Source: Geosiphon pyriformis (lineage: Eukaryota; Glomeromycota; Glomeromycetes; Archaeosporales; Geosiphonaceae). Taken from it: DNA of 64,000 nt. The notes under the pieces were generated by a model. That model saw only the letters and a list, made by a program, of their open reading frames with translations, was not told where the DNA came from and did not search any database. Each line of letters starts with the position of its first letter. Position 1 is the first letter of the stretch. The DNA is taken from contig JAAOMT010000436.1 of the NCBI GenBank assembly GCA_016748015.1, forward strand, positions 58,091 to 122,090, given 5' to 3'. Of this stretch, positions 45,056-57,402 are shown one piece after another. The position numbers and the translations under genes were made by a program.

Positions 45056-46499
45056 TTAGACTTGTCTCATTTGTGACAATCTATTGGCATTTCCATTTTC
45101 TTTTTCTTTTTTGTAATAAACTGTATAATTAAATGGTAAAAGTTCTATTTTCCATCTGACATGGTGGTCATCTGCAAACTCTTATTTCTGAATTGAAGTC
45201 AATTCTTTGTAATCAGTATACACATCAAACTTTTGACTCAAGTATTCTTTCTATTTGATAACAGCCCAATAGATAGCTAAGTGTTTCAGTACTGGAGTTC
45301 TATAGTTCTTCTTAGCTGGACTTAAGCTTCTACTTGTGTAAGCTACTGGATGTTCTCATCTGTCCAGTTTTTTTTGAAACAATACTGCTCCCAATGCTTG
45401 ACCAGATGCATCTATTATGATTATGAATAACTTGCTATAATCTGAATAGATTAGTATTGGAGCTTAAATAAGCTTTCTTCTTAATATATCAAAAGCTTCT
45501 TGCTGAATTTTCATTCATTCATATTTGGTTTTTTTTGTTTGGAGTTGGTGTAGTGGTTAAGCTATTTTGGAAAAGTTCTTGATAAAACAGCAGTAGTATC
45601 CAGCAAATCCCAAGAATGTTTTTAATTTTGTAAGATTATTTGGTATTGAAAAGTTCTTGACAATCTCAATCTTGTCTGTATCTGTTTTGATTCCATCTTT
45701 GCTTATCTTATGTTCCAAAAACTTGAGTTCAGTTTTTCCAAAGAAACATTTGGTTGCATTTAGCTTTAGTCCAGCTCTTTTTAGTCTTTCAAACACTTGT
45801 TGGAGATGATGCAGATAATTATCAAATGTTTTCGAGAACACATTGGTGTTATCTAAGTATATGACTACTGATTTCTATAGTAGTCCAGTATAAACAATTT
45901 CCATAAGTTGTTGGAATGTTGCTGGAGCATTCATCAAGCCAAATGGCATTATTTCAAATTCAAAATTTCCTTCCTGAGTTGTGAAAGCTGTTTTCTCTTT
46001 GTCTTCTGGTTTCATAATTACTTGCTAATAACTATTGTCTAAGTCTAATGTTGAAAATCATTTCTTTTTTCCAAAAGCATTGAACAATTTTTGGATCTTT
46101 GGAGTTGGATAGCTATTTTCTTTGGTTACTCTATTTAATTTCTGGTAATCTACACAAAAGTGAATTTTCCCATTTTTTTTATGGACTAGTATTACTGGCA
46201 ATGACCATGAGCTTATTGATGGCTAAATTAACCTGTTGTCAAGCATCCAATTAATTTCTTGATAAATGATCTTATGGCTGGCTGGTGGTATTCTGTATGC
46301 TCTTTGTTTAATTGGCATTGTATCTTCAGTCTTGATTTGATGCTGGATGATGTTAGTTCTGCCAAATTCGTTTTCACTGGCAAAGATGTTACTGAAATTG
46401 TTGAGTAACATCTTAAGTTGTATACATTGTAGTAAATCTAAGTTTCCCATGTTTATTTGTTCTAATTGTTCTGGTTGGAGCAAATAACATTCATTTCAT
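45056..46499 (-). pseudogene. Reverse transcriptase and RNase H of element D
   Basis: RT starts near 46483 (LEQINMGNLDLLQCIQLKMLL). The palm motif LDLDNSY is near 46040, MPFGLMNAPATFQQ near 45930, and the active site YLDN at 45845-45859 is written GAT-AAC. Connection FLGFAGYYCCFIKNFSK is near 45590. RNase H first motif IIDASGQALGAVLFQ keeps its Asp. Pol ends with TAA at 45056-45058 after a SQMRQV-like run. Stops are frequent. Confidence 0.85.
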
Positions 46500-47410
46500 C
46501 TATATATTGTTTGTAATGTAATATCCACATATCTGCAAAGTTGTAGAAAGTCTGAAATGATGTCTGAAAGTTGGTTTTTAATTTCTGTGGTCAAGTATCC
46601 AATGGTGGTTCCTTCTGGTATCTCGATAATGTCTCTCATATTGTTGTAAATAGAAATTTTGATGTGGCTGTGGTTTTTGGCTGGTATGTGTAGATTGACT
46701 AATCTGATCTTTCCTGATTTACAAAGTGTTGCTTTTGTCTCAAAAATCTGTATCTGATCTTTTACTTTTCTTTTTATGGTTAACATATACTGGTTATATA
46801 GTGGAATGGAAATTAATTGACAAGTGAATATAATTTCTTCTTTGTCAATAATTTCTTCTTCTGCCATATTAACTGGTACATCTATTCTATCCGTTGATCT
46901 GAATCTTTGTATCTCTCTAGCTGTAATTCCTAATTCTTTTCTGTTTTCCACTGATATTAATTGAGCTATTTTAACCAGAAACAGGAATATTGCCTGTGCT
47001 ATCTTTTTATTTGGATTTATGCTATATATTTTTTCTGAGTCATTTTATAGCATTGCAATAATATTTCCTACATATCCTGCATCAATTATTTCTTCTTTAA
47101 TGTTGATTTTCTTTTTGGCTAAGCTACTCTTAGATGCTAACTGAACTATTGTTGTTGCTGAGATTTCCAGTACTATTTTGAAATCAATGCAGATGTATGA
47201 ATGAAGTTCCAATTTGATGGGATCTTATTTCAAATATTTCAGATCAAATCCTACATCAGTATTATGCATGCATTCTGGCATAATACCTTCATTATTATTG
47301 CTAAACCATTTAAGTTTCTGTTCTTTGGTGAGATCAGGGAGTGCAATATATGTTTTGGGATTTAAATTGGAGTTCAAATCACTATATTTTTTATTGCCAT
47401 ATTGAGCAGA
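46500..47410 (-). pseudogene. dUTPase domain of element D Pol
   Basis: Motif I reads DTDVGFDLKY (near 47245-47280), motif II LASKSSLAKKKI, motif III EEIIDAGYVGNI (near 47070-47105), motif IV NPNKKIAQAIFLFL, and motif V is degraded to AREIQRFRSTDR. The beta-rich linker (46496-46800) follows with IPAKNHSHIKISIYNN and IPEGTTIGYLTTEI. Stops near 47222 and 47048. Confidence 0.82.
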
Positions 47411-48195
47411 GCTAGAACCATTGTTTTTATTGTTATCAATGTTGGAGTTTAAATTAGGATTGAAAGTTGATTCCGATTCTGATGCACAGTTGTTGATTGG
47501 TTTCTTTTCTTCTAGAATTGTGTAGATCATGTGGATTGGTAGATTGTAAATAAGATCACACTCATTACAATATTGAAAGTCACATGAGATTAAACAATGG
47601 TTACATAGTCTTGTATTTATTTCTTCTAACTATTGCTCTTGTTTTTTTCTAGTGGGTGCTAATTTCTGGTAATGTTCATGGAATTGTTTTGGATTCAAAA
47701 AATTTATGACTGGTTCTGAGTCCCAGTCAAGTTTTATGGGCTTGGGAGGGTTATTTTTGATCATCCTTATTTCTTTTAGTAATGCTCCTTTGATTTTAGC
47801 GAAAGCTATTCACCATATTTCATCATTGTTATGTGGACATCCATCCAAGCGTTTGACTGTTTATTTTCAGGCAGCATCTATGAGCATTCTTTTTCTTATC
47901 CAGTTGTTTATGAAAATTGTGTACTGACATGATTTGTCACATGTTTTTTCTCTCCCAGAAATGTTATTCTACATTTCTTTGTCAAGGAAAGTTTCATCAC
48001 AAGCCAAACATGGCTTATTATCCTATTTTCTAACTCATTTTGGTCTTCCAAAGTGTTCAATAACACATGAGTGGCAATAAAATTTAGTTACTGTTCAGTA
48101 TTTTTCATCGTCTCCATAGCATGTGCTCATTGATGACAATTCCTTATTATAATTAACACATATGAGCTTTGGTCGTCGATAATACAATTGTGGTG
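47411..48195 (-). pseudogene. Cys-rich module and linker of element D
   Basis: In the Pol frame: CVNY (second Cys lost) near 48165, YCHSC near 48070-48085, CLAC near 48005-48020 and CDKSC near 47935-47950. A helical linker (47640-47930) and a second cluster with a HDL-x-Y-N-P motif (47530-47600) follow. Same order as in A, B and C, with more damage. Confidence 0.55.
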
Positions 48196-49123
48196 GTTGA
48201 GAGTAAGTATATGGAGTATATATTGAGGTGGTATCTGGTTCTGGTTCTTCCTTTTTCTCTTTTCCCTTCTCTTTTCAAGTCCAAATTGGTGACTGCTTGC
48301 TTTGGATACTACTGTCCCAATAACTTTGGTTGGCTTTCCCAGTAAGTTTTTTTTCTCTTTTTTCCTTTTCTTTGTCATCTTATGATGGTATTGGCAGCAG
48401 TTTGTTGTGTTCTGTATTGGCCCAAGAGACTTGATAGACTTTCTAGATAGGTTTTCTTTCTTCTTTTTTGAACTTAATGAGTGGTGTTATTGGCATAGTG
48501 ATTGACTTGAAGTGGCTACATGTGGTTGGTACATGTGTGTGTCAATTATTCTGACTAAGCTGGAGCTCTTGGGTGTTTCAATTAAGCATTGTGTGAGTTT
48601 TAGACAGCCAGTCATTGCCAATGAGTGCTTGGTATTGAGTGGCTTTCATGACTAATATCTTAATCAGTACAATGATGCTGTTGACTTCAATAGGTAAGTC
48701 GTCTATCTTGCCAATCAGAGTTTTGGTTGCTCCATTAGCTGTTATAATTCTGGTGCTGGCAGCTTAATCAACTTGGCGACCTAATTGGTCCATAAATTGT
48801 CTTGTGATAATGCTGTTAGCTGATCTATTATCTAAGATTAGTTTGATGAGATGGCCATCAACTTTGGCATCAGTGTACATGGTAGTAATAAGTTTTTCTT
48901 CAAGAGTGGCTTCACTAAACAATGGTGTGGTTAACAGTTTTTCGAGTTCAAACAGAAAGATGGCATTCAGTGATTTGTCTTCCATAATGGTAGCTGGTAG
49001 AATGTTGCTGGTAGGTGTTGCTTGTTGGTTGGTTTCTAGATTATTGGGTTGGGTGTCTTCTGGAGTAATCAAAAGACTTAAATAGTTCTGGAGACTTGGG
49101 TTTTGGGTGTATCTGGTGCCCAA
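48196..49123 (-). pseudogene. Retropepsin-like protease of element D and charged linker
   Basis: ILDNRSANSIITRQFMDQLG (48780-48850) is the active-site region with the Asp kept but the Ser-Gly altered; here the Arg after SIIT is intact, showing that the stop in A and B arose from CGA. YQALIGNDWL lies near 48610-48640. The Lys/Glu-rich linker is at 48200-48480. Confidence 0.75.
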
Positions 49124-51267
49124 ATTTCATTGTTAAGATTCTAATGGTTGTGTCATGGAACTGGAGATCAGTTGATAGACCACTATCAACAATCTCCAGC
49201 TTTGTTGTGTCAGTCTTGGCCTTTGGGTTTCATTTTGAAGTAAGTTCTGCAGTGGTGTTTGAATTTTTTGGGGCTGATAAATTACCTGAGGCTGTGGCTG
49301 ATAAATGGGTTGGAGCTGTGGTTGATAAATAATGGGTGTTGTTGGCTGATAAATTGGTGGTTGATAAATTTGTGACTGCGTTATGAGTATGTAATTTGGT
49401 TGATATATTGCTGAGTTTGATTGATAACTCGGAGTTGAAAACCTGCAATCAGGGTTTCAATATTGATTTCCTGATTGTTGGTTTTCTATTCTTAACCTAC
49501 AATTGACTTTCAAATGTCTTTGTTTACTATAGTAGTGGCAAACATGTGTCTTCTGCAGCCACTGTTGATTGGTCGAGAATGATGGATGCAACTGATTCTG
49601 GAAACAATTCGCATTTCCAGAATTATTGTATCATTGTGATGATTAATAAATTGCCTAATTGTTAGCTAAGTATCTCTCTAATTTCTGATTGATTGAGTCA
49701 CTGAATTGTTTCAATTTGGAATCCAATTCAGATGATTCATTCATTACTAAATTAACAGCTTGGGTGTGGTTAGCTTTGAGTTCAGCTGCTTCAAAATCTC
49801 TGGCATTTGTAATGGTGGCTTGAAAATCTGCTGGATGCATTGGATGTACACGTTAGAGGATACTACTGTGCAGACCTCTAATAAATTGATTTAGGATTTG
49901 TGGCACTATAAAATAATCAGCCTGGATTGCCTGAATTTGGTGCAGATTTTTATGGAAGCATCCTAGGTAAGTGGTGACTGCTTCATTTTTTTCTTGCTTG
50001 ATAGTGATAAAAGTGTTTGCCAATTGATTGATGCTATTATTATTACTAAAATATCCCAAAAATGCAACTTTAAATTCCTGGAATGTTTGCAGTTTGGTGA
50101 CTAAACTTTGATATCAGAAGTCGGCAGTATCCTGTAAAAAATAAGGGATGGCTTGAAGTGTTCTTGCATCATTCCATCCATTGGCTGTAATGGCCTTTTC
50201 AATGTTGTTGAGCCATATTTGGGCATCATCTTTTTTGCCAGTGAATTTCTCGAGTTTTGCTATTGGGGCATAGGTCATTGGATCTAAGTTTGGTTGTTGA
50301 AGTTGTTGTTGCAGTTATTGAAGCAGCTGTTGTGGTTGTTGGGATGGTTGAAGTGATGGCTATTGAATCAGTTCAATAATTGGTTCAATTGGTGGTTGAT
50401 TGATAACGATTACTGAAGGTAAGTGTTATTGGTTATTAATGTCAGAATTTCGATTATTCTGATTTTGCTGAGTTTAAAAATTCAGGAGTTTTGACTTCCA
50501 GATTTTCTAAATTTGGATCTTGCTGAGTTTGAAAGTTCGATATTCAGGTTTTCTGGAATCAGGTTCTGCTAAGTAAATTTCTGATCTTCAGCTTCTTCTT
50601 CTTCTTTTTTTTTTGATTCTGTTATCTTCCAGGGACTTATGTTTTCAAAATCTGGTTGAGGTGACAGTGATTGGAATCCTAATGGCATTGGCAATTGCAA
50701 TTTAAATCCTTCAAAATAATCACCATAGGTTCCTAGTAATTCTGCTTTCTTTTGTTTACTTTGGAATAGGAGTTGTCCAAATGTTAATGTTGTGTGTGAT
50801 GTAGACGTGCCTGTTAATGATATGTTAATGGCACTTTTAGCTATATAGTGATATAATAAGTTTGTTGGTAATTCAACTCTGGTTTTCTTTCAAGTGGGTG
50901 GTTGTATTTGTTTTGGTGTTACTGCTAGTGTTTGCAACCTTCTTTTGCCTTTGTCTGCATAAGTAATGGGGAATTGTTGTTGTGTGTATCTTTCAATAGT
51001 TTGATTAATTTCCCTAATGATTGATACAAAACTGTAGTTTTTTGGTAGGCTAATATGTTGAAATAATTCTGTATAAAAGTTTTTTCTTGCAGATTCAATG
51101 TCAACTGTTCCTCCTAAGCAGTCTGTAATTTTATTATTGACATAAAAGTTAAAGGCTGATTCTGCTGAGAAATGGTTATTGTTTAATTTTAATGGTTGGC
51201 TGTACTGTTGAAACAAAGATTTGGCAAATTCTAAATGGTTTGCTCTTATAATTTCTGATTCTGCCAC
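49124..51267 (-). pseudogene. gag of element D
   Basis: Opens at GTG 51265-51267 with no ATG for 125 codons (AESEIIRANHLEFAKSLF onward). The linker is Gln-rich. The capsid-like region at 50270-49655 matches A and B; the knuckle is degraded (CHYYSKQRHLKVNC, second Cys is Tyr, near 49500-49540). The tail has Thr/Asn-rich Y-Q-P derivatives. Several stops. Confidence 0.78.
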
Positions 51268-51310
51268 TTTTGGATGATTGTTGTTGGTGCTGGTTTTCTG
51301 TAAGATTATA

Positions 51311-51327
51311 CCTCACAGGGAGCACCA
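51311..51327 (-). other. Primer-binding site of element D
   Basis: Minus-strand TGGTGCTCCCTGTGAGG, two bases from the 5' LTR, identical to B. Confidence 0.75.
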
Positions 51328-51329
51328 AA

Positions 51330-52085
51330 TGTTACAAATGATTATTTGGGGTCTCAAAGCAAATAACAAATCTGTAACTTGGTGCTTGGTTGGTATTCTG
51401 GTGTTGATATCTAAAAATTTTGTTGATCTAAAAGTTTTGTTGTGGAGTTCTTTGTATAATGGACAGAGATTTAATAGTTGTTTTAAGTAGCCTCTTAGAA
51501 TCGCAATTTCATCGAATTTCTTTCTCAGTGTGGTGGCCAGTAATTCTCCTGGTAAGTTATCCTTAAATCTATGAGTATTCTATCTTTGTTTCATGGGTTT
51601 TTTACTAGTTTCTATGATGTCTGTATCTCAGTGCTTAATTCTTAATCAATTAGTCAACCAAAAAAAAATACAAAGAAATAAAATAAAATAAAATAAAAGA
51701 AAATAAAGAAAATAAACAACAGCAATTGCAAGTTAGTATTTCATCAATAGCCATGATCAAGAGCTATTGTTCCAATGTGATTAAGTATTACTTACTATCA
51801 ACATAAAGTGTTAATAGTAAAGAGTGGATTGAGATAGTGAATAATTATTTATTAATAGTTGTGAATAGAAGGTTTGTTTAGATCAGATCTAACTAGGAAA
51901 TCTCTAACTAAAGGATTCTGTTTTTTTTACTTCTAGCACTACTGCAATTCCTTGTATGAGAATCCTGAAATTCCTGGAATCCTGTGATCCCTCTTGAGAG
52001 GAATCCTGGAATTCCACATTTACTATGGCTATTCTTGATTGGCTAATTTACATGCTAATATATTCTCTATATTCTATAAGTAACA
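51330..52085 (-). repeat. 5' LTR of element D, shortened
   Basis: 756 bp, against 866 bp for its partner. The deletion joins CACTACTGC to AATTCCTTGT at about 51945 and removes the TATATATA box and half the palindromic array. Ends are TGTTAC and GTAACA. Confidence 0.9.
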
Positions 52086-52961
52086 CTACCAGACAATTTC
52101 CAACCCAAATAGTATTATTCACAAAAGTCCCAGCCACAAAAAATAAAGTCCTGCCACTCTTGGAATCAGCTCTACTGGTCCTAGTGAAAAATCTTGAATC
52201 CAACTTATAACCACACAATTGTTCATGTCTTTTGACCTCACAAAACAAAAGATCATAAAAAATCTTTCACAACAGTGGCAAAAAAACTTCTCCTTGATTC
52301 AACCCATCATGAACAGTATATTTATCAGTAAGACCAAAGTCTGTTATTATCCAGTTGGTCTAATTATTGTGTATGTTTCCAAAAAATTAATAAAATAGGG
52401 GCACATCTTGATTCTAGTCAGACTGTTTTACAAATGAGGCCATCCAACTGAGTCATAAGCCTTCTGTATATTCTGAAGTACCAGTCACAGTTTTCTGTTT
52501 TTCTTAAGTATATCCTCAACAATTAAGCCAATGGTAAAAATAAGAATTTGAGTAGATGTATCCTTTAAAACCAAGAAATTGTCTCCACAAAAAACATTAA
52601 ACTCACTGCAGGCCAGAGATATTCTGTCAGAAAGGATCTTTAATAGTATCTTCCTAGCTGTTTTAACTAATACTATAGGTCTAATATTAGTAAGTATTCC
52701 TTCCCAATTATATGGTTTTGGTATCATAGAAATCCAGGCCTGCTTCTACTGTAAAAAAACTGCACCCAACTCTAAACATGTATTAAGAATGTCTAACAAA
52801 CCACCCAGAACCAGAACATCTCCATGTTTCCAAAGCTTATTAGGAATGCCAAAAATGCCAGCAGCTTTCCCATCAGGCAGTTCTTTGACCACTAAGAGAA
52901 ACTCATTTGATCCAATTACATTCATGATTTTTGAAAACACATCATCATTAACATAAGACAA
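52086..52961 (-). pseudogene. LINE copy 2 ORF2: RT N-terminal half
   Basis: Contains ELPDGKAAGIFGIPNKLWK (fingers), IPKPYNWEGILTNIRPIVL, KTARKILLKILSDRI and the active-site strand as FVNNTIWV near 52110-52136, where F/YxDD is expected, so both Asp residues are lost. Frame breaks occur at 52740 and 52485. Confidence 0.8.
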
Positions 52962-53021
52962 GAGGGCATACTAATCAGACCAGTAAACAGGCAGAGAATT
53001 GGGAGCAACTTATTTTTTTGT

Positions 53022-54290
53022 CTATCCTTTTATGATGACATCAACAGTAGATTTCACTTCTTTAGGTTCCAAAATTAGCTTATCATCCATTATTAAATGG
53101 TCTAGTACCATCTTTTTAAATGGCCATTTCAATACACTTTTGATCATATGTCTTTTATTAAAGCTAAAGTTTTCTATGCATTTGTTAATTGCATCTCTGA
53201 TTAAAATGTCTCTGACCACCTTAAACTCATAATATTTAGACTTTTGGTACAATTTTTTGACCTTTAACAGATGTCACAAAATGTTCTCTTTGTTCTCACT
53301 GCAATCAAACATTGTGCAGGTTTTAAAGGCCCCCTTATCATTGAGATTGAACCACACATCAAAAAGACGAGCAGCTTCTGATTTCCAACCTGAGCTCAAA
53401 CACTTTATTAACTTGGCCACCAGCAATTCCAGCTTAAAGAACCTCAAAGACTGCCTATTTTTCTGACAATTGAACACACTAAACCAATGCTTAGAAAACA
53501 CACTATCAGCTGAGCTTATAACCACCTCTTTAAGAATCTCCCACATAGTATCCAAATCTCTATTAGCCTTTGCATCATTGAACACATTCATACTTTCCAA
53601 GAATCTGTCTAGCAAGTATGCTCTAAAGCAGGACCACTTATTAGCATCCGCATTCTTGATTTTAAACTTCCATTTATTCTTATTTGCCTGCTTATAATTA
53701 CTATTAAGCCAGACATCTAAGAGACCACCCAGACCAACTGAAACCAAAACAGTATTATACTCCATGTCAAAGAAATCAGAAACAGACACAATTTTGTGAC
53801 TGGCTACTACAAATAACAAATTTTTGCTCATGAAAATGTAGTCAATAATTTTCACTGCACTCTGTGAATTGCCCTAAGTAGAAGCTTTAACCAGAAAGTG
53901 ACCACTAAAAGAATTGGCCAATTCCAAATCCAAGCAGAACTTAAAACTAGTACTCTTTCTGGATCCATTTTCATTAAAATCACCACTTAGTACCATGAAT
54001 ATAAAGAAATTAACAGCTTTGGCAATAACAGAGTTGGTCTTACAAGCTTGGCCGAATCTGGTTTCAGCAAAAACACTAGCATATAGGCCCAAAATCACTA
54101 CTGACAGCTTGCTCTTGAAAAGGAGCCAAACAGAAACAAGACAACCAGAAATTTCTTTAATCTTAAAAACATAATGTGCAAGAAAATTGTTCATAATGAT
54201 TGCTACCCCAGCACCAAGAAATTTTCTGTCCAAACCAGAAGAAAAGATTTTTACCCCATCAAACTTATTCATAATCTAAAGCCTGACATT
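53022..54290 (-). pseudogene. LINE copy 2 ORF2: endonuclease
   Basis: EEP-type nuclease. GAGVAIIMNNFLA (54185-54225), VLSGDFNENG (near 53980-54010) with the conserved Asp-Asn, DYIFMSKNLL and VSDFFDMEY (near 53760-53850; family SDH), then a long linker with WCSFRAYLLD-like and ESEAARLFDVW segments to RT. Stops near 53873 and 53273. Confidence 0.75.
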
Positions 54291-54424
54291 AGATCTCAAC
54301 TTTGTTTTTGTAACAATAGAAACCATACTTCCAGATTCCATATGCCAATAAACAACATCTTCCTGCTTAGTAGAGACATTGATACCACAAATATTGCATA
54401 TTGCAAATTTACAAACCAAATCTA

Positions 54425-56262
54425 TTATTGAGAAAAACAAATAACAAGAACCAAACCAGCATTGTCCATTTTGGCTGAGAGGCCTATAACCATAATTGAG
54501 AGATTATTCAGAGTTTTTTCTATTTTAGAAATAACTAAAGAATTAAAAATCTTCACTTCTGCAATAGCCTCACCATTAGTGGTCACACCTAAACTCTCAC
54601 TCATCACTATATTCACTTCTTGATTCTGTAATGAAAAGGTCACCAATGGCTGACATCCAGGGCTAGGCCAGGAAACCATTGGCTCAGATGAGTCCAATCT
54701 CTTAGCCAACCTGTTAATGCATTCTACAAGACTGACAAGACTACATTCAAGTGCAGCAAACCTATTGTTCAATTCCACAGACACCATCAGAATAGGTTTT
54801 ATCTTCGAAAAGACACTAGAAACAGTTGAACCATTGCATACAGGGAGAGGAGGAAATGAAGATCTACCAACAATATTGGCCCAAGAGACATCACCAAAAA
54901 AAACAGGACAGGAGATAGATGCAAAGCATCTAGCATAAATAGAAGCTAGTCTGCTTTTATCATCATTTGACAGTATTCTGCGAACTGAGCCATCAGAAAA
55001 AACATTTCCACCCACAGAACAGTTTAGAGAGGTATGACATAAATTCTCACACTTAGCACACTTAGCAGAACTCAGGTAAGACCAGCACAAATTGACACCC
55101 TTCAAAACAAGTGTAATTTCCATGACAGCATCAATTAAAACAGCAGAGTCAAAACACACAACAGCACACCTGGCTCAGGCATATATAATAGGATATCAAT
55201 TGATGACACATGTTTTCTCACCCACAGAGCCAATAAAGTCCCAGATATCATGAGCATTAGTGTCTATTGGCAGTATATAGAGCAAAGCCCTATGCTGATT
55301 CCTTGTATTCCATGATTCCTTATCTGCATTAGTCTTAACCACTCTCATAGCATTTTTTTTGATTAAAATGGATCATTTAGCTGCTACCAAATCAGCCTGA
55401 TCTGATTGGGCAAATTCAACCACAGCCTTTTGCCACAGCCTTATTAATTACATTTTGATTGACACAACAGAACCAAATTTAGAAAACACAGCATGCACAG
55501 TTTCAGCCAAAGTTCTAACTGGAATTTCCTTTACCACCACAGCCCGATCTAAGCAAATAGTTAATTTTTTGAGATCAGTATTTACTAAAATGTTTACTGC
55601 TCTCATCTTTTCCATAGTCTGTACCAAACTAGCTTCAGAAGTAAAGGAAGCACAGATGATCTCAGAAAATTTTGAAGGAGTAAAAGCCTCTTATTGACTT
55701 TTGAAAATAATCTTCTGACCACCATCAGCTTTTTCTGAAAAGATTTCCCAGTCATTTTGTCCAGTTCAATATCCATAGCAAAAGATTTCTGAACAAAAAC
55801 ATTGACCAGATTCTTTAGAAGGGAAGGGAGAATCACTGGAGTATCCAACAGAATGTTATCATCATTAACATTATCCAAAAAATTGATTTTCTCCAATGGT
55901 GTATCCACGGCTTTCTTGGTTACCAATCTTAGACTCTTCAGTATCTGATTAGAATCACCTTTCATAAACAAACTTCTTTCACCATAATCTATACTGGTTT
56001 TCTCTACCAAGCACTTCTCTTCTATATTAACATTATCAGATTCAGTGGTATCATCAGCTTTAGACTTTCAAAAACTACCAACAGCTTTTTTAGACAAGAC
56101 CAGTTCACTAGCAATACCATCCTTCAAAACACCACCTTTTCTTTTCTTCCTAAAAGCAATATTCTTTTTAACACTTTCTTCACTATTAACAGAACTAAAG
56201 CCTTTAACAGACTTCTTTATTACAGCAATACTACAGCCAACAATAACCTTGTAATTAAGCAA
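54425..56262 (-). pseudogene. LINE copy 2 ORF1 (nucleic-acid-binding protein)
   Basis: Basic N-terminus (KKNIAFRKKRKGG near 56130-56170), a segment with AVDTPLEKINFLDNVNDDN and SFAMDIELDKMTGKSFQKKL, and a C-terminal zinc knuckle CAKCENLCHTSLNC (C-x2-C-x4-H-x4-C) near 55030-55075. This is the usual make-up of LINE ORF1 proteins that coat the RNA. The region between 55200 and 55600 has frame changes. The start is near 56262 or slightly upstream; no clear Met context. Confidence 0.68.
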
Positions 56263-56345
56263 AAAGGGTTTGGATTTGTCATACTGAATTGTAAAAAACT
56301 TTTTTCAGAAAAACTTTTTGATTCTTTTTAGGGAATTTTGGACGA

Positions 56346-56764
56346 AGGAGAGAAAAAAGTTTTTATTTTATATTTTATTATTTAATATTATTAATTTTTA
56401 ATACTTTAGTATTTTACTTTTTTTTTAATTTTTTATAAATTAAAATTATGTTTTTGTTTATATTTTTTATTAAATAATTTTTAAAAATTATTATTATATA
56501 TATTTATTTTTAAAATATATTTTTAAGTATTTTTAATAAAATAATAATATAAATAATTTAGATTTAAAATTATTATTAAAAAAAAAAGGTACAATAAATT
56601 TAAATTAAATAATATATATTATAATAATTAAAAAAAAATCATTAAAAAAAATTTAAATAAATAAATTTATTGTTAAAAAACAATTATTTAAACGGTTTTT
56701 AATTAACTTAAATAATTAATTACAATATAATTTATATTTAATATATATAATAATTGGATTATAC

Positions 56765-56800
<36 letters not shown>

Positions 56801-57402
56801 TAATGGTTAAATTATATTTCTAAAATAATAAAAACATTTAAACAAAAATATACAAATAATATTCAATACAAATTAAATTATAAAACTGCAAAAATAATCT
56901 AAACAAAATAAAATTTTTTCAAAAAAAATTAATGTTAAAAATCAAAATAATTATCAAATTAAATAATTGATTTTATAATTATTATTGTCAAACAAGTTTT
57001 ACTAGTATAAATATTACAAAAAGTAATGAATAAATTTTTTTTAAAAAAGAATTAAACTATAATTTTACAATTATTTTTACAATTAAAAATAGATAATAAT
57101 AATAATAATAAATAAAATAAAAGGAAAAAAAAATCATTAAATTTATACCAACATTTGTTTTTGCTTCATCTTATTAAATATGTTTATTTCTCAAAACGTT
57201 AGCATGTAGTTTTCAAACGCATAAAACCAACGTTAACAAATTACATGTCTCATAAATATTATTTACAATGTTAATTATAAAGATCCAGATTAATTAAAAA
57301 AGAGTGGTTTTCGGGAAACCAAAATATTTCAAAGTTTTCACGTAAAATGCGAAAGTCGGCCCGTAAAGTCCAAAATGAAGGCAAAACCAATGTTTTCGTG
57401 GA
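56346..57402. other. AT-rich intergenic region with (AAT)n
   Basis: No gene seen. Runs of A and T, with an (AAT)12-type microsatellite at 56765-56801. The last 250 bases flank the 3' end of the Rab gene and should hold its polyadenylation site, which I cannot place precisely. Confidence 0.55.

Larger units (their letters stand above)
42071..52085 (-). mobile_element. LTR retrotransposon D (A family), inserted in LINE copy 2
   Basis: A structurally complete 10,015-bp element on the minus strand: 5' LTR 51330-52085, PBS, gag, protease, Cys array, dUTPase, RT/RNase H, integrase, ORF3, 3' LTR 42071-42936. Termini are TGTTAC and GTAACA. The 4-bp duplications CCAC (42067-42070) and CTAC (52086-52089) differ by one transition. 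The position fits an alignment of the flanking LINE to copy 1, which leaves 18 bases between anchor points when four are removed. Many stops; the 5' LTR has lost its TATA region. Confidence 0.92.
39606..56345 (-). mobile_element. LINE copy 2, near full length, split by element D
   Basis: Minus-strand LINE with ORF1 (54425-56262), endonuclease (53022-54290), RT (52086-52961 and 41213-42070), RNase H (40600-41149) and C-terminal motif (39722-40462). Element D (42071-52085) sits in the RT just after the active-site strand, flanked by CCAC and CTAC (4-bp target duplication with one transition). The length without D is about 6.7 kb. The 5' boundary near 56345 is where coding-like sequence gives way to AT-rich DNA. 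Stops are present in all parts. Confidence 0.85.
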
